Shown: positions 16,555 through 23,455 of the stretch, in pieces
How the letters are laid out: every line of letters starts with the position of its first letter
How positions within the stretch are numbered: the stretch's first letter is position 1
The notes under the pieces: generated by a model
Told to the model about the DNA's origin: nothing
The model's database searches: none
The model's input: the letters and a program-made list of their open reading frames with translations, nothing else
From: CAZKNJ01 sp964554185
GTDB taxonomy: Bacteria > 4484-113
Reading direction: 5' to 3'
Assembly (NCBI GenBank): GCA_964554185.1
Contig: CAZKNJ010000013.1
Coordinates: forward strand, 1 to 50,435
DNA: 50,435 nt
Position numbers and translations under genes: made by a program

Positions 16555-16609
16555 TGGCTCCGCTAGCTCTTGTTGAACGCTCATTGGTAGTGTGGGCGCT
16601 TGCCCGCCA
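16555..16609 (+). repeat. 55-base direct repeat, right flank of gap 1
   Basis: Second copy of 16400-16454. See that entry for the assembly explanation. Confidence 0.9.
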
Positions 16610-16645
16610 ACGGAGGGTTCCGCCTGTAATTCGCTTCCTTACCCC

Positions 16646-16709
16646 GGAGTCGCGACTCTTGCCCGCCATAGTTCCGCCGGTGGAACGCCGGAGGGTTCCA
16701 GTCGCGATT
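16646..16709. repeat. GGAGTCGCGACT hairpin repeat with enlarged loop
   Basis: GGAGTCGCGACT (16646-16657) and AGTCGCGATT (16700-16709) can pair across a 42-base loop that holds its own small hairpin, GTTCC/GGAAC (16671-16686). The compact version at 50051-50078 has the same arms and only TTCC as loop. The long loop here also ends in TTCC, so it looks like the same element with an insertion. Confidence 0.6.
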
Positions 16710-16774
16710 TGCTGAGTAGTATGTAGAATCACGGTTAGAAAACCGCGACTCCCTTTAAGAAATGCACTCCCTCT

Positions 16775-16811
16775 GCCGAGTACGCCGGGCTCACTAGCCC
16801 GGCTCTTCCTC
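16775..16811 (+). repeat. Hairpin repeat with CTCACTAG loop, copy 2
   Basis: GAGTAC, stem GCCGGG, loop CTCACTAG, stem CCCGGC, TCTTC. The stem bases differ from copies 1 and 3 but remain fully complementary. Confidence 0.75.
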
Positions 16812-16849
16812 TTCTTCCCCAGCGGCTTGCCGGCATCTGCGGGCTGAGG

Positions 16850-16855
16850 TAGAAT
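16850..16855 (+). promoter_or_regulatory. -10 box of the mntA-hepT operon (leaderless)
   Basis: TAGAAT, then 6 bases, then ATG 16862. No ribosome-binding site fits in between, so a leaderless mRNA is expected. Confidence 0.6.
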
Positions 16856-16861
16856 CCCCCT

Positions 16862-17149
16862 ATGACCGTGCGGGTGGAGGAAATCAGGGCCAAAGCGGTG
16901 CCGGTGCTCAAGCGCTTCGGGGCCAGACGCGCTTCCGTCTTTGGCTCGGTCGCTACCGGCGAATCCGGCCCGACCAGCGACGTGGATATCCTGGTCGAGT
17001 TGGGCTCAACTCTCAGCCTCCTTGATTTCATTGCGCTCAAGCTGGAGCTGGAGGACCTGCTGGGCCGGGAGGTGGACCTGGTGGAGTACTGCACGCTGAA
17101 GCCCGAGCTGCGCGAGCGCGTGCTGGCGCAAGAGGTGTCCATCCTGTGA
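16862..17149 (+). CDS. mntA: MntA-type nucleotidyltransferase antitoxin
   Basis: A 95-residue minimal nucleotidyltransferase. In type VII toxin-antitoxin systems this protein neutralises the HepT ribonuclease by adding AMP residues to a tyrosine next to its active site. The fold signature is complete: Gly28-Ser29, ten residues, then Asp40-x-Asp42 (FGSVATGE...SDVDILVEL), with further conserved REVDLVEY toward the C-terminus. The next gene, hepT, starts in a GTGA overlap (17146-17149), the typical coupling of such pairs. A TAGAAT box lies 6 bases before the ATG. Confidence 0.93.
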   Translation: MTVRVEEIRAKAVPVLKRFGARRASVFGSVATGESGPTSDVDILVELGSTLSLLDFIALKLELEDLLGREVDLVEYCTLKPELRERVLAQEVSIL

Positions 17150-17490
17150 TCCGCGATCCCCGGCTCTACCTCGCCGAGATGGTGACCAGCACCGAAAAGA
17201 TTCACGACTATACGCGCGGCCTTTCACTTGACGATTTCACGGAGAATACGATGGTTCAGGACGCGGTGCTTCGGCGGCTGGAGGTCATTGGCGAAGCCGC
17301 CAAGCACGTGGAGGACGACTTCCGCGATAAACATCCGGAGATTCCGTGGAGGCAGCTCGCGGGCCTTCGCGACGTACTCATTCACCAATACTTTCGCGTG
17401 AACCTGGAGAGCACGTGGCGATTCGTCTCGCGGGATTTGTCATCGCTTAGGCGCAAGGTCTCGTCCATCTACAAGTCGCTGGCCGAATAG
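17146..17490 (+). CDS. hepT: HepT-type HEPN toxin (RNase)
   Basis: A 114-residue all-helical HEPN domain protein. HepT toxins are metal-independent ribonucleases held in check by MntA. The catalytic motif Rx4HxY is visible in GLRDVLIHQYF as Arg75, His80 and Tyr82; the tyrosine is the residue AMPylated by MntA in characterised pairs. An upstream helix contains RLEVIGEAAKHV, typical of the family. The GTG start overlaps the mntA stop by four bases. The module stands alone between repeat-rich spacers, consistent with a mobile or lineage-specific insertion. Confidence 0.93.
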   Translation: MIRDPRLYLAEMVTSTEKIHDYTRGLSLDDFTENTMVQDAVLRRLEVIGEAAKHVEDDFRDKHPEIPWRQLAGLRDVLIHQYFRVNLESTWRFVSRDLSSLRRKVSSIYKSLAE

Positions 17491-17576
17491 CCCGCTGCCT
17501 GCGCCACCCCAATACGTACGCAGGGCTTTGCCCGCCATAGCCTTAGCAGCGGCGTGTGGCCCAGCTCTCCTCTCTT

Positions 17577-17604
17577 GCTGACGACTGGCACGCTGACGAC
17601 TGGC
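17577..17604 (+). repeat. Tandem direct repeat GCTGACGACTGGC x2
   Basis: Two identical 13-base units at 17577-17589 and 17592-17604, separated by two bases. The spacer 17491-17663 otherwise holds only T/C-rich sequence and the TATAAT box of the next gene. Confidence 0.7.
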
Positions 17605-17648
17605 GGCTGGACTAATCCCTCATCCCCAATCCCTCTCTTCCCCTCTGT

Positions 17649-17654
17649 TATAAT
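17649..17654 (+). promoter_or_regulatory. -10 box of the B12-domain/lipoyl/serS operon
   Basis: A perfect TATAAT, 9 bases before ATG 17664. No clear ribosome-binding site lies between them. Confidence 0.6.
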
Positions 17655-17663
17655 ACGCAGACC

Positions 17664-18113
17664 ATGAGCACCGAGTCGACCGAGAAGGTCATGCCCGCCC
17701 GCGTCATCCGCGTGGTGGTCGCCAAGCCCGGCCTGGACGGGCACGACCGCGGCGCGCGGGTAATTGCGCGCGCCCTGCGTGACGCGGGTATGGAGGTCAT
17801 CTACACCGGCCTGCACCAGACGCCGGAGGACATCGTCAACACCTGCCTGCAGGAGGACGCCGACGTCTGCGCGCTCTCCATCCTCTCCGGCGCGCATATG
17901 GCGCTCATCCCCAAGGTCTGCAACATGCTGCGCGAGCGCGGTGCGGACGACATCATCGTCATGGCCGGCGGCATCATCCCCGAGGACGACGTGCAGCCGC
18001 TGCTGGACGCCGGGGTGTCCGCGGTGATGGGGCCGGGCACGCCCACCGCCTCCATCGCCGAAAACATCCGCCGGCTGGTCGCCGAACGCGACGGCGCGGG
18101 GCCGGGCGGCTAG
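17664..18113 (+). CDS. Cobalamin-binding subunit of a methylmalonyl-CoA mutase-type enzyme
   Basis: A 149-residue B12-binding domain of the kind fused to, or paired with, acyl-CoA mutases. The cobalamin signature is DGHDRG (Asp25, His27 as the lower axial ligand, Gly30), followed by the SxL segment ALSILSGAH and the GG segment VMAGGIIPEDD. The wording of these blocks (KPGLDGHDRGARVIARALRD) is that of methylmalonyl-CoA or isobutyryl-CoA mutase small subunits. The catalytic partner subunit is not in the window, so substrate assignment is open. It is the first gene of an apparent operon with a lipoyl-domain protein and serS, a combination I do not recognise. Confidence 0.88.
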   Translation: MSTESTEKVMPARVIRVVVAKPGLDGHDRGARVIARALRDAGMEVIYTGLHQTPEDIVNTCLQEDADVCALSILSGAHMALIPKVCNMLRERGADDIIVMAGGIIPEDDVQPLLDAGVSAVMGPGTPTASIAENIRRLVAERDGAGPGG

Positions 18114-18135
18114 GGGAAAGCCAGTGGAGTCACGA

Positions 18136-18375
18136 ATGTCCGCCGTCCCCATCAAGCTGCCGCCGCTGGGTATGAAGAGCGAAGAGATCCACTTCGGCGC
18201 CTGGCTCGCCGGGGTGGGCGAACGCGTGCTGTCGGGGCAGGAGCTTTACGAAGTGGAGGCCGACAAGGCGACGGTGGTGGTGGACGCCGAGGCGACCGGC
18301 GTGCTGGAATCCGTCCTCGTAACCGAAGGGCTGCTGCACGAGGGCGATATCCTGGGATACATCCATGCTGGATAG
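18136..18375 (+). CDS. Stand-alone lipoyl (biotinyl-lipoyl) domain protein
   Basis: A 79-residue single lipoyl domain. Lys44 in YEVEADKATVVVDA is the expected lipoylation site, in the EADKA context usual for E2 subunits of 2-oxoacid dehydrogenases rather than the EAMKM of biotin carriers. No subunit-binding or acyltransferase domain follows. I chose ATG 18136, preceded by GGAG 6 bases upstream, over the in-frame GTG at 18124. The 3' end overlaps the serS start by 11 bases. Whether it carries lipoate and which enzyme it serves cannot be read from the context. Confidence 0.85.
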   Translation: MSAVPIKLPPLGMKSEEIHFGAWLAGVGERVLSGQELYEVEADKATVVVDAEATGVLESVLVTEGLLHEGDILGYIHAG

Positions 18376-19711
18376 ACGCCTCCTGCGCGACACGCCCGGC
18401 GAGATCAAGCGCAAGCTGGCCGCGCGCGGCCCCGAATACGCCGAAGTGGTTGACCACATCCTGGAACTGGACGCCGAGGAGCGCAGCGTGCAGGTGGAGC
18501 TGGACGGCCTGCGCGAGAAGCGCAACACCGTCTCTAAGGAAATCGGCCGCCACCTGAAAGCTGGCGAAAAGGACATCGCCGAGGAGAAGAAGGGCTATGT
18601 CAAGATGGTCAACGAGTCTATCGCCATCGTGGAGGCGCGGTTCAGCACCATCCAGGACGAGCGCATGAACCTGCTGGCGACGCTGCCGAACCTGCCCGAC
18701 GAATCGGTGCCGGTGGGCGGCGCGCTGGCCAAGCGCACCATCAAGGAATGGGGCACGCCGCGCCTGTTCAACTTTGAGGTTCAAGACCATGTCGCGCTGG
18801 CGGCCAGCCTCAAGCTGGTGGACTTCAGCGCCTCCGCGCGGGTGTCCGGCTCCGGCTTCCAGTTCTACACCGGGCGCGGAGCCCAGTTGCAGCGCGCGCT
18901 CATCAACTACATGCTGGACCAGCACCTGCAGCGCCACGGTTACACCGAGATCCGCCCGCCGTTCCTGGTGAAAGCGGACGCGCCCTTCGGCACCGGCCAG
19001 CTGCCCAAGTTCAAGGAAGAGATGTACCACGTGTACGTGCCGCTGGAGGAGTTCAGCCACGCCACCGCCGGCGACCCCGACTTCTACCTCATCCCCACCG
19101 CCGAAGTTCCCGTCTGCAACTACTACCGCGACACCATCCTGCCCGCAGGGCGGCTGCCGTTCAAGTTTGTGGCGTACTCGCCGTGCTGGCGGGTGGAGGC
19201 GGGCTCTTACGGGCGCGAAGCGCGCGGCCTGATGCGCGTGCACCAGTTTGAGAAGGTGGAGCTGGTGGTCATTTGCGAGCCGGAGCAGAGCTACGACTTC
19301 CTGGAAAAGATGACCCTGGAGGCGGAGCACATCCTGGAGTCGCTGGAGCTGCCCTACCGCAGAGTGCTGCTGCCCACCGGCGATATGGGCTTCCAGGCGT
19401 CCAAGACCTACGACCTGGAGGTCTACGCCCCCGCGGCCGACGACTGGCTGGAGGTCAGCTCCGCGTCCAACACCCTGGACTTCCAGTCCCGCCGCGCCAA
19501 CATCCGCTTCCGCCGCGAGGAGGGCGGGCGGCCGGAGTTCGTGCACATGCTCAACGCGTCCGGGCTGGCGCTGCCGCGCGTGATGATTGCGCTACTGGAG
19601 AACTATCAGTTGGAGAACGGCAATGTCGCGGTGCCGGAGCCGCTGCAGCGTTATATCGGCCGCCAGAAGTACCTCACGCCGGACGACACCGATATGCTCT
19701 ACGTGGATTAG
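18365..19711 (+). CDS. serS: Seryl-tRNA synthetase
   Basis: A 448-residue class II aminoacyl-tRNA synthetase that charges tRNA-Ser. The N-terminal long helical hairpin (about residues 27-100) binds the tRNA variable arm. Motif 2 is seen in SPCWRVEAGSYGRE followed by RVHQFEKVEL, and motif 3 in NASGLALPRVMIALLENYQ. Length is close to the usual 420-430 residues with a modest excess in the hairpin. The start overlaps the end of the lipoyl-domain gene by 11 bases, so the two are translationally coupled. It converges with hslV across an 18-base spacer holding a small hairpin. Confidence 0.96.
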   Translation: MLDRRLLRDTPGEIKRKLAARGPEYAEVVDHILELDAEERSVQVELDGLREKRNTVSKEIGRHLKAGEKDIAEEKKGYVKMVNESIAIVEARFSTIQDERMNLLATLPNLPDESVPVGGALAKRTIKEWGTPRLFNFEVQDHVALAASLKLVDFSASARVSGSGFQFYTGRGAQLQRALINYMLDQHLQRHGYTEIRPPFLVKADAPFGTGQLPKFKEEMYHVYVPLEEFSHATAGDPDFYLIPTAEVPVCNYYRDTILPAGRLPFKFVAYSPCWRVEAGSYGREARGLMRVHQFEKVELVVICEPEQSYDFLEKMTLEAEHILESLELPYRRVLLPTGDMGFQASKTYDLEVYAPAADDWLEVSSASNTLDFQSRRANIRFRREEGGRPEFVHMLNASGLALPRVMIALLENYQLENGNVAVPEPLQRYIGRQKYLTPDDTDMLYVD

Positions 19712-19714
19712 TCT

Positions 19715-19727
19715 CCGCGCTTCGCGG
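19715..19727. terminator. Hairpin between convergent serS and hslV
   Basis: A CCGCG/CGCGG stem with a CTT loop inside the 18-base space between the two stop codons. There is no T-run on either strand, so termination is only suggested by position. Confidence 0.35.
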
Positions 19728-19729
19728 GG

Positions 19730-20263
19730 CTACAGCGTTTCCACCGTGATGAAGCTGTTGGTGTACACGCAGATGCCGGCCGCGATCTCCATGGCCCGCC
19801 GCGCGATATCCTCGGCCGAGAGCTTCGGGTTGTCCCCCAGCGCTTTGGCTGCCGCCCGCGCGAAGCCCGCGCCGCTGCCGATGGCGCAGAAGTCCTCGTC
19901 GGGCTCAATGACATCGCCATTGCCCGAAATCAGCAGCGTGGTCTCGCGGTCGCAGGCGAGCAGCAGCGCTTCCAGCCGCCGCAGGTACTTGTCCATCCGC
20001 CATTCCTTCGCCAGCTCCACCGCGGCGCGCCGCAGGTCTTTGTACTCCTTGAGCTTGGCCTCAAAGCGCTCAAACAGCGTGAGCGCGTCCGCCACGGCCC
20101 CGGCGAAGCCGGCGATGACCTTGCCCTCCGCCAGCCGGCGTATCTTCTTGGCCTCGGCCTTGAGTATCTGGTCGCCGAAAGTAATCTGCCCGTCGCCGGC
20201 GATGGCGCACTTGCCGCCCCGCCGCACCGCGCAGATAGTCGTCGCGTGAAACCCCGTTTCCAT
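19730..20263 (-). CDS. hslV: ATP-dependent protease proteolytic subunit HslV (ClpQ)
   Basis: A 177-residue proteasome-like peptidase subunit that normally works with the HslU ATPase. The short propeptide METGFHA precedes the TTICAVRRGG block, placing the catalytic threonine at Thr8 after processing. The AGDGQITFGD and GSGAGFARAAAKAL motifs are conserved, and the C-terminus VYTNSFITVETL is intact. Bacillus ClpQ has a similar FHATTI start. No hslU or xerC/codY neighbour is present in this window. The TAGAAT box (20271-20276, minus) lies 7 bases before the ATG, pointing to a leaderless transcript. Confidence 0.95.
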   Translation of the reverse strand: METGFHATTICAVRRGGKCAIAGDGQITFGDQILKAEAKKIRRLAEGKVIAGFAGAVADALTLFERFEAKLKEYKDLRRAAVELAKEWRMDKYLRRLEALLLACDRETTLLISGNGDVIEPDEDFCAIGSGAGFARAAAKALGDNPKLSAEDIARRAMEIAAGICVYTNSFITVETL

Positions 20264-20270
20264 GGGGATG

Positions 20271-20276
20271 ATTCTA
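20271..20276 (-). promoter_or_regulatory. -10 box of hslV (leaderless)
   Basis: TAGAAT on the minus strand, 7 bases before ATG 20263. Confidence 0.6.
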
Positions 20277-20310
20277 ACACGCCTTCGTGTGAGACAACCA
20301 GTAACTTAGA

Positions 20311-20343
20311 CCGAGTAGGCCGCCCTCACTAGGGCGGCTCTTC
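20311..20343 (+). repeat. Hairpin repeat with CTCACTAG loop, copy 3
   Basis: GAGTAG, stem GCCGCC, loop CTCACTAG, stem GGCGGC, TCTTC. The flanks match copy 1 almost exactly, while the stem has changed on both sides. Confidence 0.75.
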
Positions 20344-20417
20344 TCTTTCTTGCTCTTCACTCCGATTTGCCCCTTTCCCCGCAACGCGCTAGAGTCTACT
20401 CCGGTAGGTGAAAGGAT

Positions 20418-21053
20418 ATGCGTGCCATTTTACCGTGCTTACTGGCGGTTCTACTGATTACCGCCTGGGGCGGCTCCAAAGCCAAGGACCCCGTGGCGGT
20501 TCTCCAGAATGAGGACTTCGGGCTGGGAATCCACATTATGGGCAGCAAGGACTGCCTGAAGAAGCTCCCGCCCTACGATCTGGCTCTGACCGTCGACCCA
20601 TCCACGGACAGAGTGACCTACTTCTTCACCCGCAACGGGAAGGGACGGCGCACCAAGGTAGGCCCCAAGACGCCATACGTGGGCCAGATACTAGCGGACA
20701 TGCAGGCCGACGGCCAGTACCTGGAAGTAACTGCGCAGGGCGACCGCATAGACGAAATCAAGTTCGACAACCACTGGGGCGCAGGCGTTCCCTCCAATGT
20801 GACTTTCCAGGGAGTGCAACTGCGCGGTATCACTATAAAACGCGTTGCCGGGATGTTCCCGTGGTCTGAGAAGAAGAGCTCAACCTTCGCGGGGAGAAAG
20901 GAAGACTTTTTCTTCTACGAGAACAACAACATCAAGCTGCCTGATGGGCGGCGCGGGAACATGCACTTCTCTGCTTATTTTGTGGACGGAGTATTTATCT
21001 CTATGTGGCTGACCGCCTATCCCGACCTCCTGGGCGATAAGGGCCGCTTCTGA
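20418..21053 (+). CDS. Exported protein of unknown function
   Basis: A 211-residue protein with a Sec-type signal peptide (MRAILPCLLAVLLITAWGG), probably cleaved near residue 20-23. There is no cysteine in a lipobox position. The mature part is mixed beta, with the stretch DLALTVDPSTDRVTYFFTRNG near the middle and a C-terminal FVDGVFISMWLTAYPDLLG. I recognise no domain. ATG 20418 is preceded by AGGTGAAAGG, a good ribosome-binding site. A TAGAGT box at 20390-20395 may be the -10, so unlike many neighbours this gene has a leader. Confidence 0.75.
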   Translation: MRAILPCLLAVLLITAWGGSKAKDPVAVLQNEDFGLGIHIMGSKDCLKKLPPYDLALTVDPSTDRVTYFFTRNGKGRRTKVGPKTPYVGQILADMQADGQYLEVTAQGDRIDEIKFDNHWGAGVPSNVTFQGVQLRGITIKRVAGMFPWSEKKSSTFAGRKEDFFFYENNNIKLPDGRRGNMHFSAYFVDGVFISMWLTAYPDLLGDKGRF

Positions 21054-21067
21054 CCGCACGGCACTCC

Positions 21068-21117
21068 AGCCGGGCTACCCGCCGCCGCTTCCGCTAAGGC
21101 GGGTAAAAAGCCCGGCT
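21068..21117. repeat. Nested hairpin after the exported-protein gene
   Basis: The outer stem AGCCGGGCT / AGCCCGGCT (9 bp) encloses the inner stem ACCCGCC / GGCGGGT (7 bp). It sits 15 bases past the stop at 21053 and lacks a U-tract. The CCGGGCT...AGCCCGG composition resembles the other intergenic hairpins. Confidence 0.6.
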
Positions 21118-21166
21118 TACTTGGCGGTTGGCTTGCTTCTCCCTCCTCCGCCTACTGGCTACTACA

Positions 21167-21221
21167 CCCAACTACCATCTACGACCTACCTGTCTTCCTT
21201 ACTACTTACTACTTTCCACCC
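21167..21221 (+). repeat. 55-base direct repeat, left flank of gap 2
   Basis: Identical to 21322-21376. Same assembly explanation as at gap 1. Confidence 0.9.
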
Positions 21222-21321
21222 NNNNNNNNNNNNNNNNNNNNNNNNNNNNNNNNNNNNNNNNNNNNNNNNNNNNNNNNNNNNNNNNNNNNNNNNNNNNNNN
21301 NNNNNNNNNNNNNNNNNNNNN
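21222..21321. other. Assembly gap of 100 N
   Basis: The second 100-base placeholder, again flanked by 55 identical bases. The flanking DNA is unusually rich in C, T and A with many ACTAC-type short repeats, which may have broken the assembly. Confidence 0.95.
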
Positions 21322-21376
21322 CCCAACTACCATCTACGACCTACCTGTCTTCCTTACTACTTACTACTTTCCACCC
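21322..21376 (+). repeat. 55-base direct repeat, right flank of gap 2
   Basis: Second copy of 21167-21221. Confidence 0.9.
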
Positions 21377-21402
21377 GCCGCCCCCAACCTGTGTGCTAAA
21401 AT

Positions 21403-21408
21403 TACGAT
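21403..21408 (+). promoter_or_regulatory. Candidate -10 box of cdaA
   Basis: TACGAT, 7 bases before ATG 21416. An overlapping TAAAAT at 21397-21402 is an alternative that would give a slightly longer leader. Confidence 0.45.
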
Positions 21409-21415
21409 TCGGGCC

Positions 21416-22243
21416 ATGTGGGATACGCTCACAATGCTGGTTCACGAAAACGGCCGCCAGGCGGTGGAGATTCTGCTGGCCGCCGTGCTCTTCTACTACA
21501 TCCTGATATCGGTGCGCGGCACCAAGACCGCCGGCCTGGTGCAGGGCCTCATCGTGCTCGCCATCATCTATGTGGCGGCGACTTACCTGCGGCTGGTGGT
21601 CATCTCCATGATACTGGGCAAGCTCCTGTTCTTCGTGCCCATCGCGCTCATCATCATCTTCGTGCCGGAGATCCGCCGCTTCCTGGAGCGGGCGGGGCGC
21701 ACCAGCCGGCTGTTTGCGGTGTTCTTCCCGCTGCCGGACGCCGGCCTGCCGGACGCCCAGGAGACCGCCACCTTTGCCTCCATCGTGGAGGCGGCGCAGG
21801 AGCTGGCGCAGCGCCACCACGGCGCCATCATCGCGGCGGAGCGCACGCCCATTGACACCGACCAGATAGTGACCGGTACGTGGCTGGACGCCGCCGTCAC
21901 CGAGATTATGCTGCTTTCGGTGTTTGAGCCCCACGGCCCGCTGCACGACGGCGCGGCCATCATCCGGGGCGACCGGATGCTTTACGCCGGCTGCTTCTTC
22001 CCGCTATCCGTGCGCGAGGACATTGACACCGACCTGGGCACCCGCCACCGCGCGGCGCTCGGCATCACCGAGGTCAGCAACTGCATCGTCATCGTGGTGA
22101 GCGAGGAGCGCGGCGCCTTGTCCATCGCCTACGGCGGGCGGCTGGCGCGCGACCTCACGGAGCGGCAGTTCCGCGAGCAGCTCCGCGCGCTGTATTTCCC
22201 CAACCCCAACTTCTCCACGGCGCTGTCGCCGTCAGGTGTATAA
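21416..22243 (+). CDS. cdaA: Diadenylate cyclase CdaA
   Basis: A 275-residue membrane-bound diadenylate cyclase that makes c-di-AMP from two ATP. About three N-terminal membrane helices (residues 15-85) precede the DAC (DisA_N) domain. The catalytic motifs are DGA at 178-180 in GPLHDGAAII and RHR at 210-212 in LGTRHRAALGITE. I start it at ATG 21416; a longer frame exists only because it reads through the gap. It is the first gene of the classic cdaA-cdaR-glmM operon, with cdaR starting directly after its stop codon. No ribosome-binding site is evident. Confidence 0.95.
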   Translation: MWDTLTMLVHENGRQAVEILLAAVLFYYILISVRGTKTAGLVQGLIVLAIIYVAATYLRLVVISMILGKLLFFVPIALIIIFVPEIRRFLERAGRTSRLFAVFFPLPDAGLPDAQETATFASIVEAAQELAQRHHGAIIAAERTPIDTDQIVTGTWLDAAVTEIMLLSVFEPHGPLHDGAAIIRGDRMLYAGCFFPLSVREDIDTDLGTRHRAALGITEVSNCIVIVVSEERGALSIAYGGRLARDLTERQFREQLRALYFPNPNFSTALSPSGV

Positions 22244-23452
22244 ATGCGCAAGCTCCTGCTCAACAACTGGCAGCTCAAGCTCCTCTCGCTGGTGCTCGCG
22301 TTCCTGTTTTCCTCCTACATCTACCGCTTCGGCGAATACCAGGTGACGGCGTCGCTGGTGATGCCGGTGGAGGTGCGCAACCTCTCCAGCGAGCTGGCGT
22401 TCCTGGACGAGCCCAAGGACGCGGTGGGCCTCAGCATCGCCGGCAACCTTCAGCAGATAAACTCGCTGAAGAAGATGGACCTGCGCGCGGTGCTGGACCT
22501 CAAGGGCATCAACTCGCCGGGGGTGTACACCATCCAGCTGGAGCTGCCTGACTTGCCGGAGCTGCGGGTGGCGGGGGCGTTTCCCTCGCTGCAGGTGCGG
22601 CTGACCAAGAAGGCGTCCATCACCCTGCCGATTGAGGTAACCCACCGGGGCGAGCTGCCCGAAGGCTATGTGCTGTCCGGCGAAGGCCTGTCGCCCACCA
22701 AGGCCGAGGTCGTCGGGCCCGAGGAGCTGGTGAAGAAGGCCAAGTACATCGTGGCCACCATCAACCTTTCCGGCCATTACACCCGTATCTCCCAGTCGGT
22801 GGAGCTGGCGGCCTACGCCGAGGATTACGAGCCGATGAGCAGGAGCATCATCTCGGTGTCGCCCCCAATGGCGCGTTACACCGCGGACGTGAGCGCGGTC
22901 GCCAACGTGCGCGTGGTGAGCGTGCGGCCCGACCTGACGGGAGGCGACCCCAAGCCCGGCTACTACGTGAAAGAAGTCACCATCACCCCGGCGCAGGTGC
23001 TGTTCCCCACGGAGGTCTACCGCGCCCACCCGCTGAAGTATGTGACCACCGGGCCGGTGGGCCTGGCGGGGCGCGACAAGTCCTTCGCGGTTGACGTTCC
23101 CATAGAGTACGGCTTCAAGACGCCGGAAGGCCTGCCGGACAAGGTGCAGGTGCGCGTGGTGCTGGCCAAGCTGGAAGCCCAGGAAGACGAAGTAATCAAC
23201 GCCGCCGTCGTGCTGTCCAACACCAACGAAGCGTACCAGTACGTGGCGCAGCCGCCGACGGTGGTGGTGCAGTCGCCCGAGCTGCCGGGCCTCTCGGTGG
23301 TGGAGCGGGCGCAGATAGACGTGCGTGTGGATGTGGCCGGCTTGAAGCCCGGCGTCTACCGGCTTGTGCCCTTGGTGCTGCTGCCGGCGGGCATCCACGA
23401 GTTTCTGGTTATTCCTGAAGTAATCGAAGTCTCGGTGCAGGAGAAGGGCTAG
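22244..23452 (+). CDS. cdaR: CdaA regulator with YbbR domains (CdaR)
   Basis: A 402-residue protein with one N-terminal membrane helix (WQLKLLSLVLAFLFSSYIY) and an extracytoplasmic part made of YbbR-type beta repeats. Typical repeat phrases are RLTKKASITLPIEVTHRGEL and PTKAEVVGPEELVKKAKYIV. In Firmicutes CdaR binds CdaA and tunes c-di-AMP production. The gene begins on the base after the cdaA stop and ends 3 bases before glmM, so all three are one transcript. Confidence 0.93.
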   Translation: MRKLLLNNWQLKLLSLVLAFLFSSYIYRFGEYQVTASLVMPVEVRNLSSELAFLDEPKDAVGLSIAGNLQQINSLKKMDLRAVLDLKGINSPGVYTIQLELPDLPELRVAGAFPSLQVRLTKKASITLPIEVTHRGELPEGYVLSGEGLSPTKAEVVGPEELVKKAKYIVATINLSGHYTRISQSVELAAYAEDYEPMSRSIISVSPPMARYTADVSAVANVRVVSVRPDLTGGDPKPGYYVKEVTITPAQVLFPTEVYRAHPLKYVTTGPVGLAGRDKSFAVDVPIEYGFKTPEGLPDKVQVRVVLAKLEAQEDEVINAAVVLSNTNEAYQYVAQPPTVVVQSPELPGLSVVERAQIDVRVDVAGLKPGVYRLVPLVLLPAGIHEFLVIPEVIEVSVQEKG

Positions 23453-23455
23453 CCG

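Noticed and set aside
16352..16732. Frame reading through gap 1
   Set aside because: It exists only because N codons are read as open; the flanks are duplicated contig ends.
21128..21415. N-terminal extension of cdaA through gap 2
   Set aside because: It crosses 100 N and low-complexity DNA. ATG 21416 gives the normal CdaA N-terminus and has a -10 box before it.
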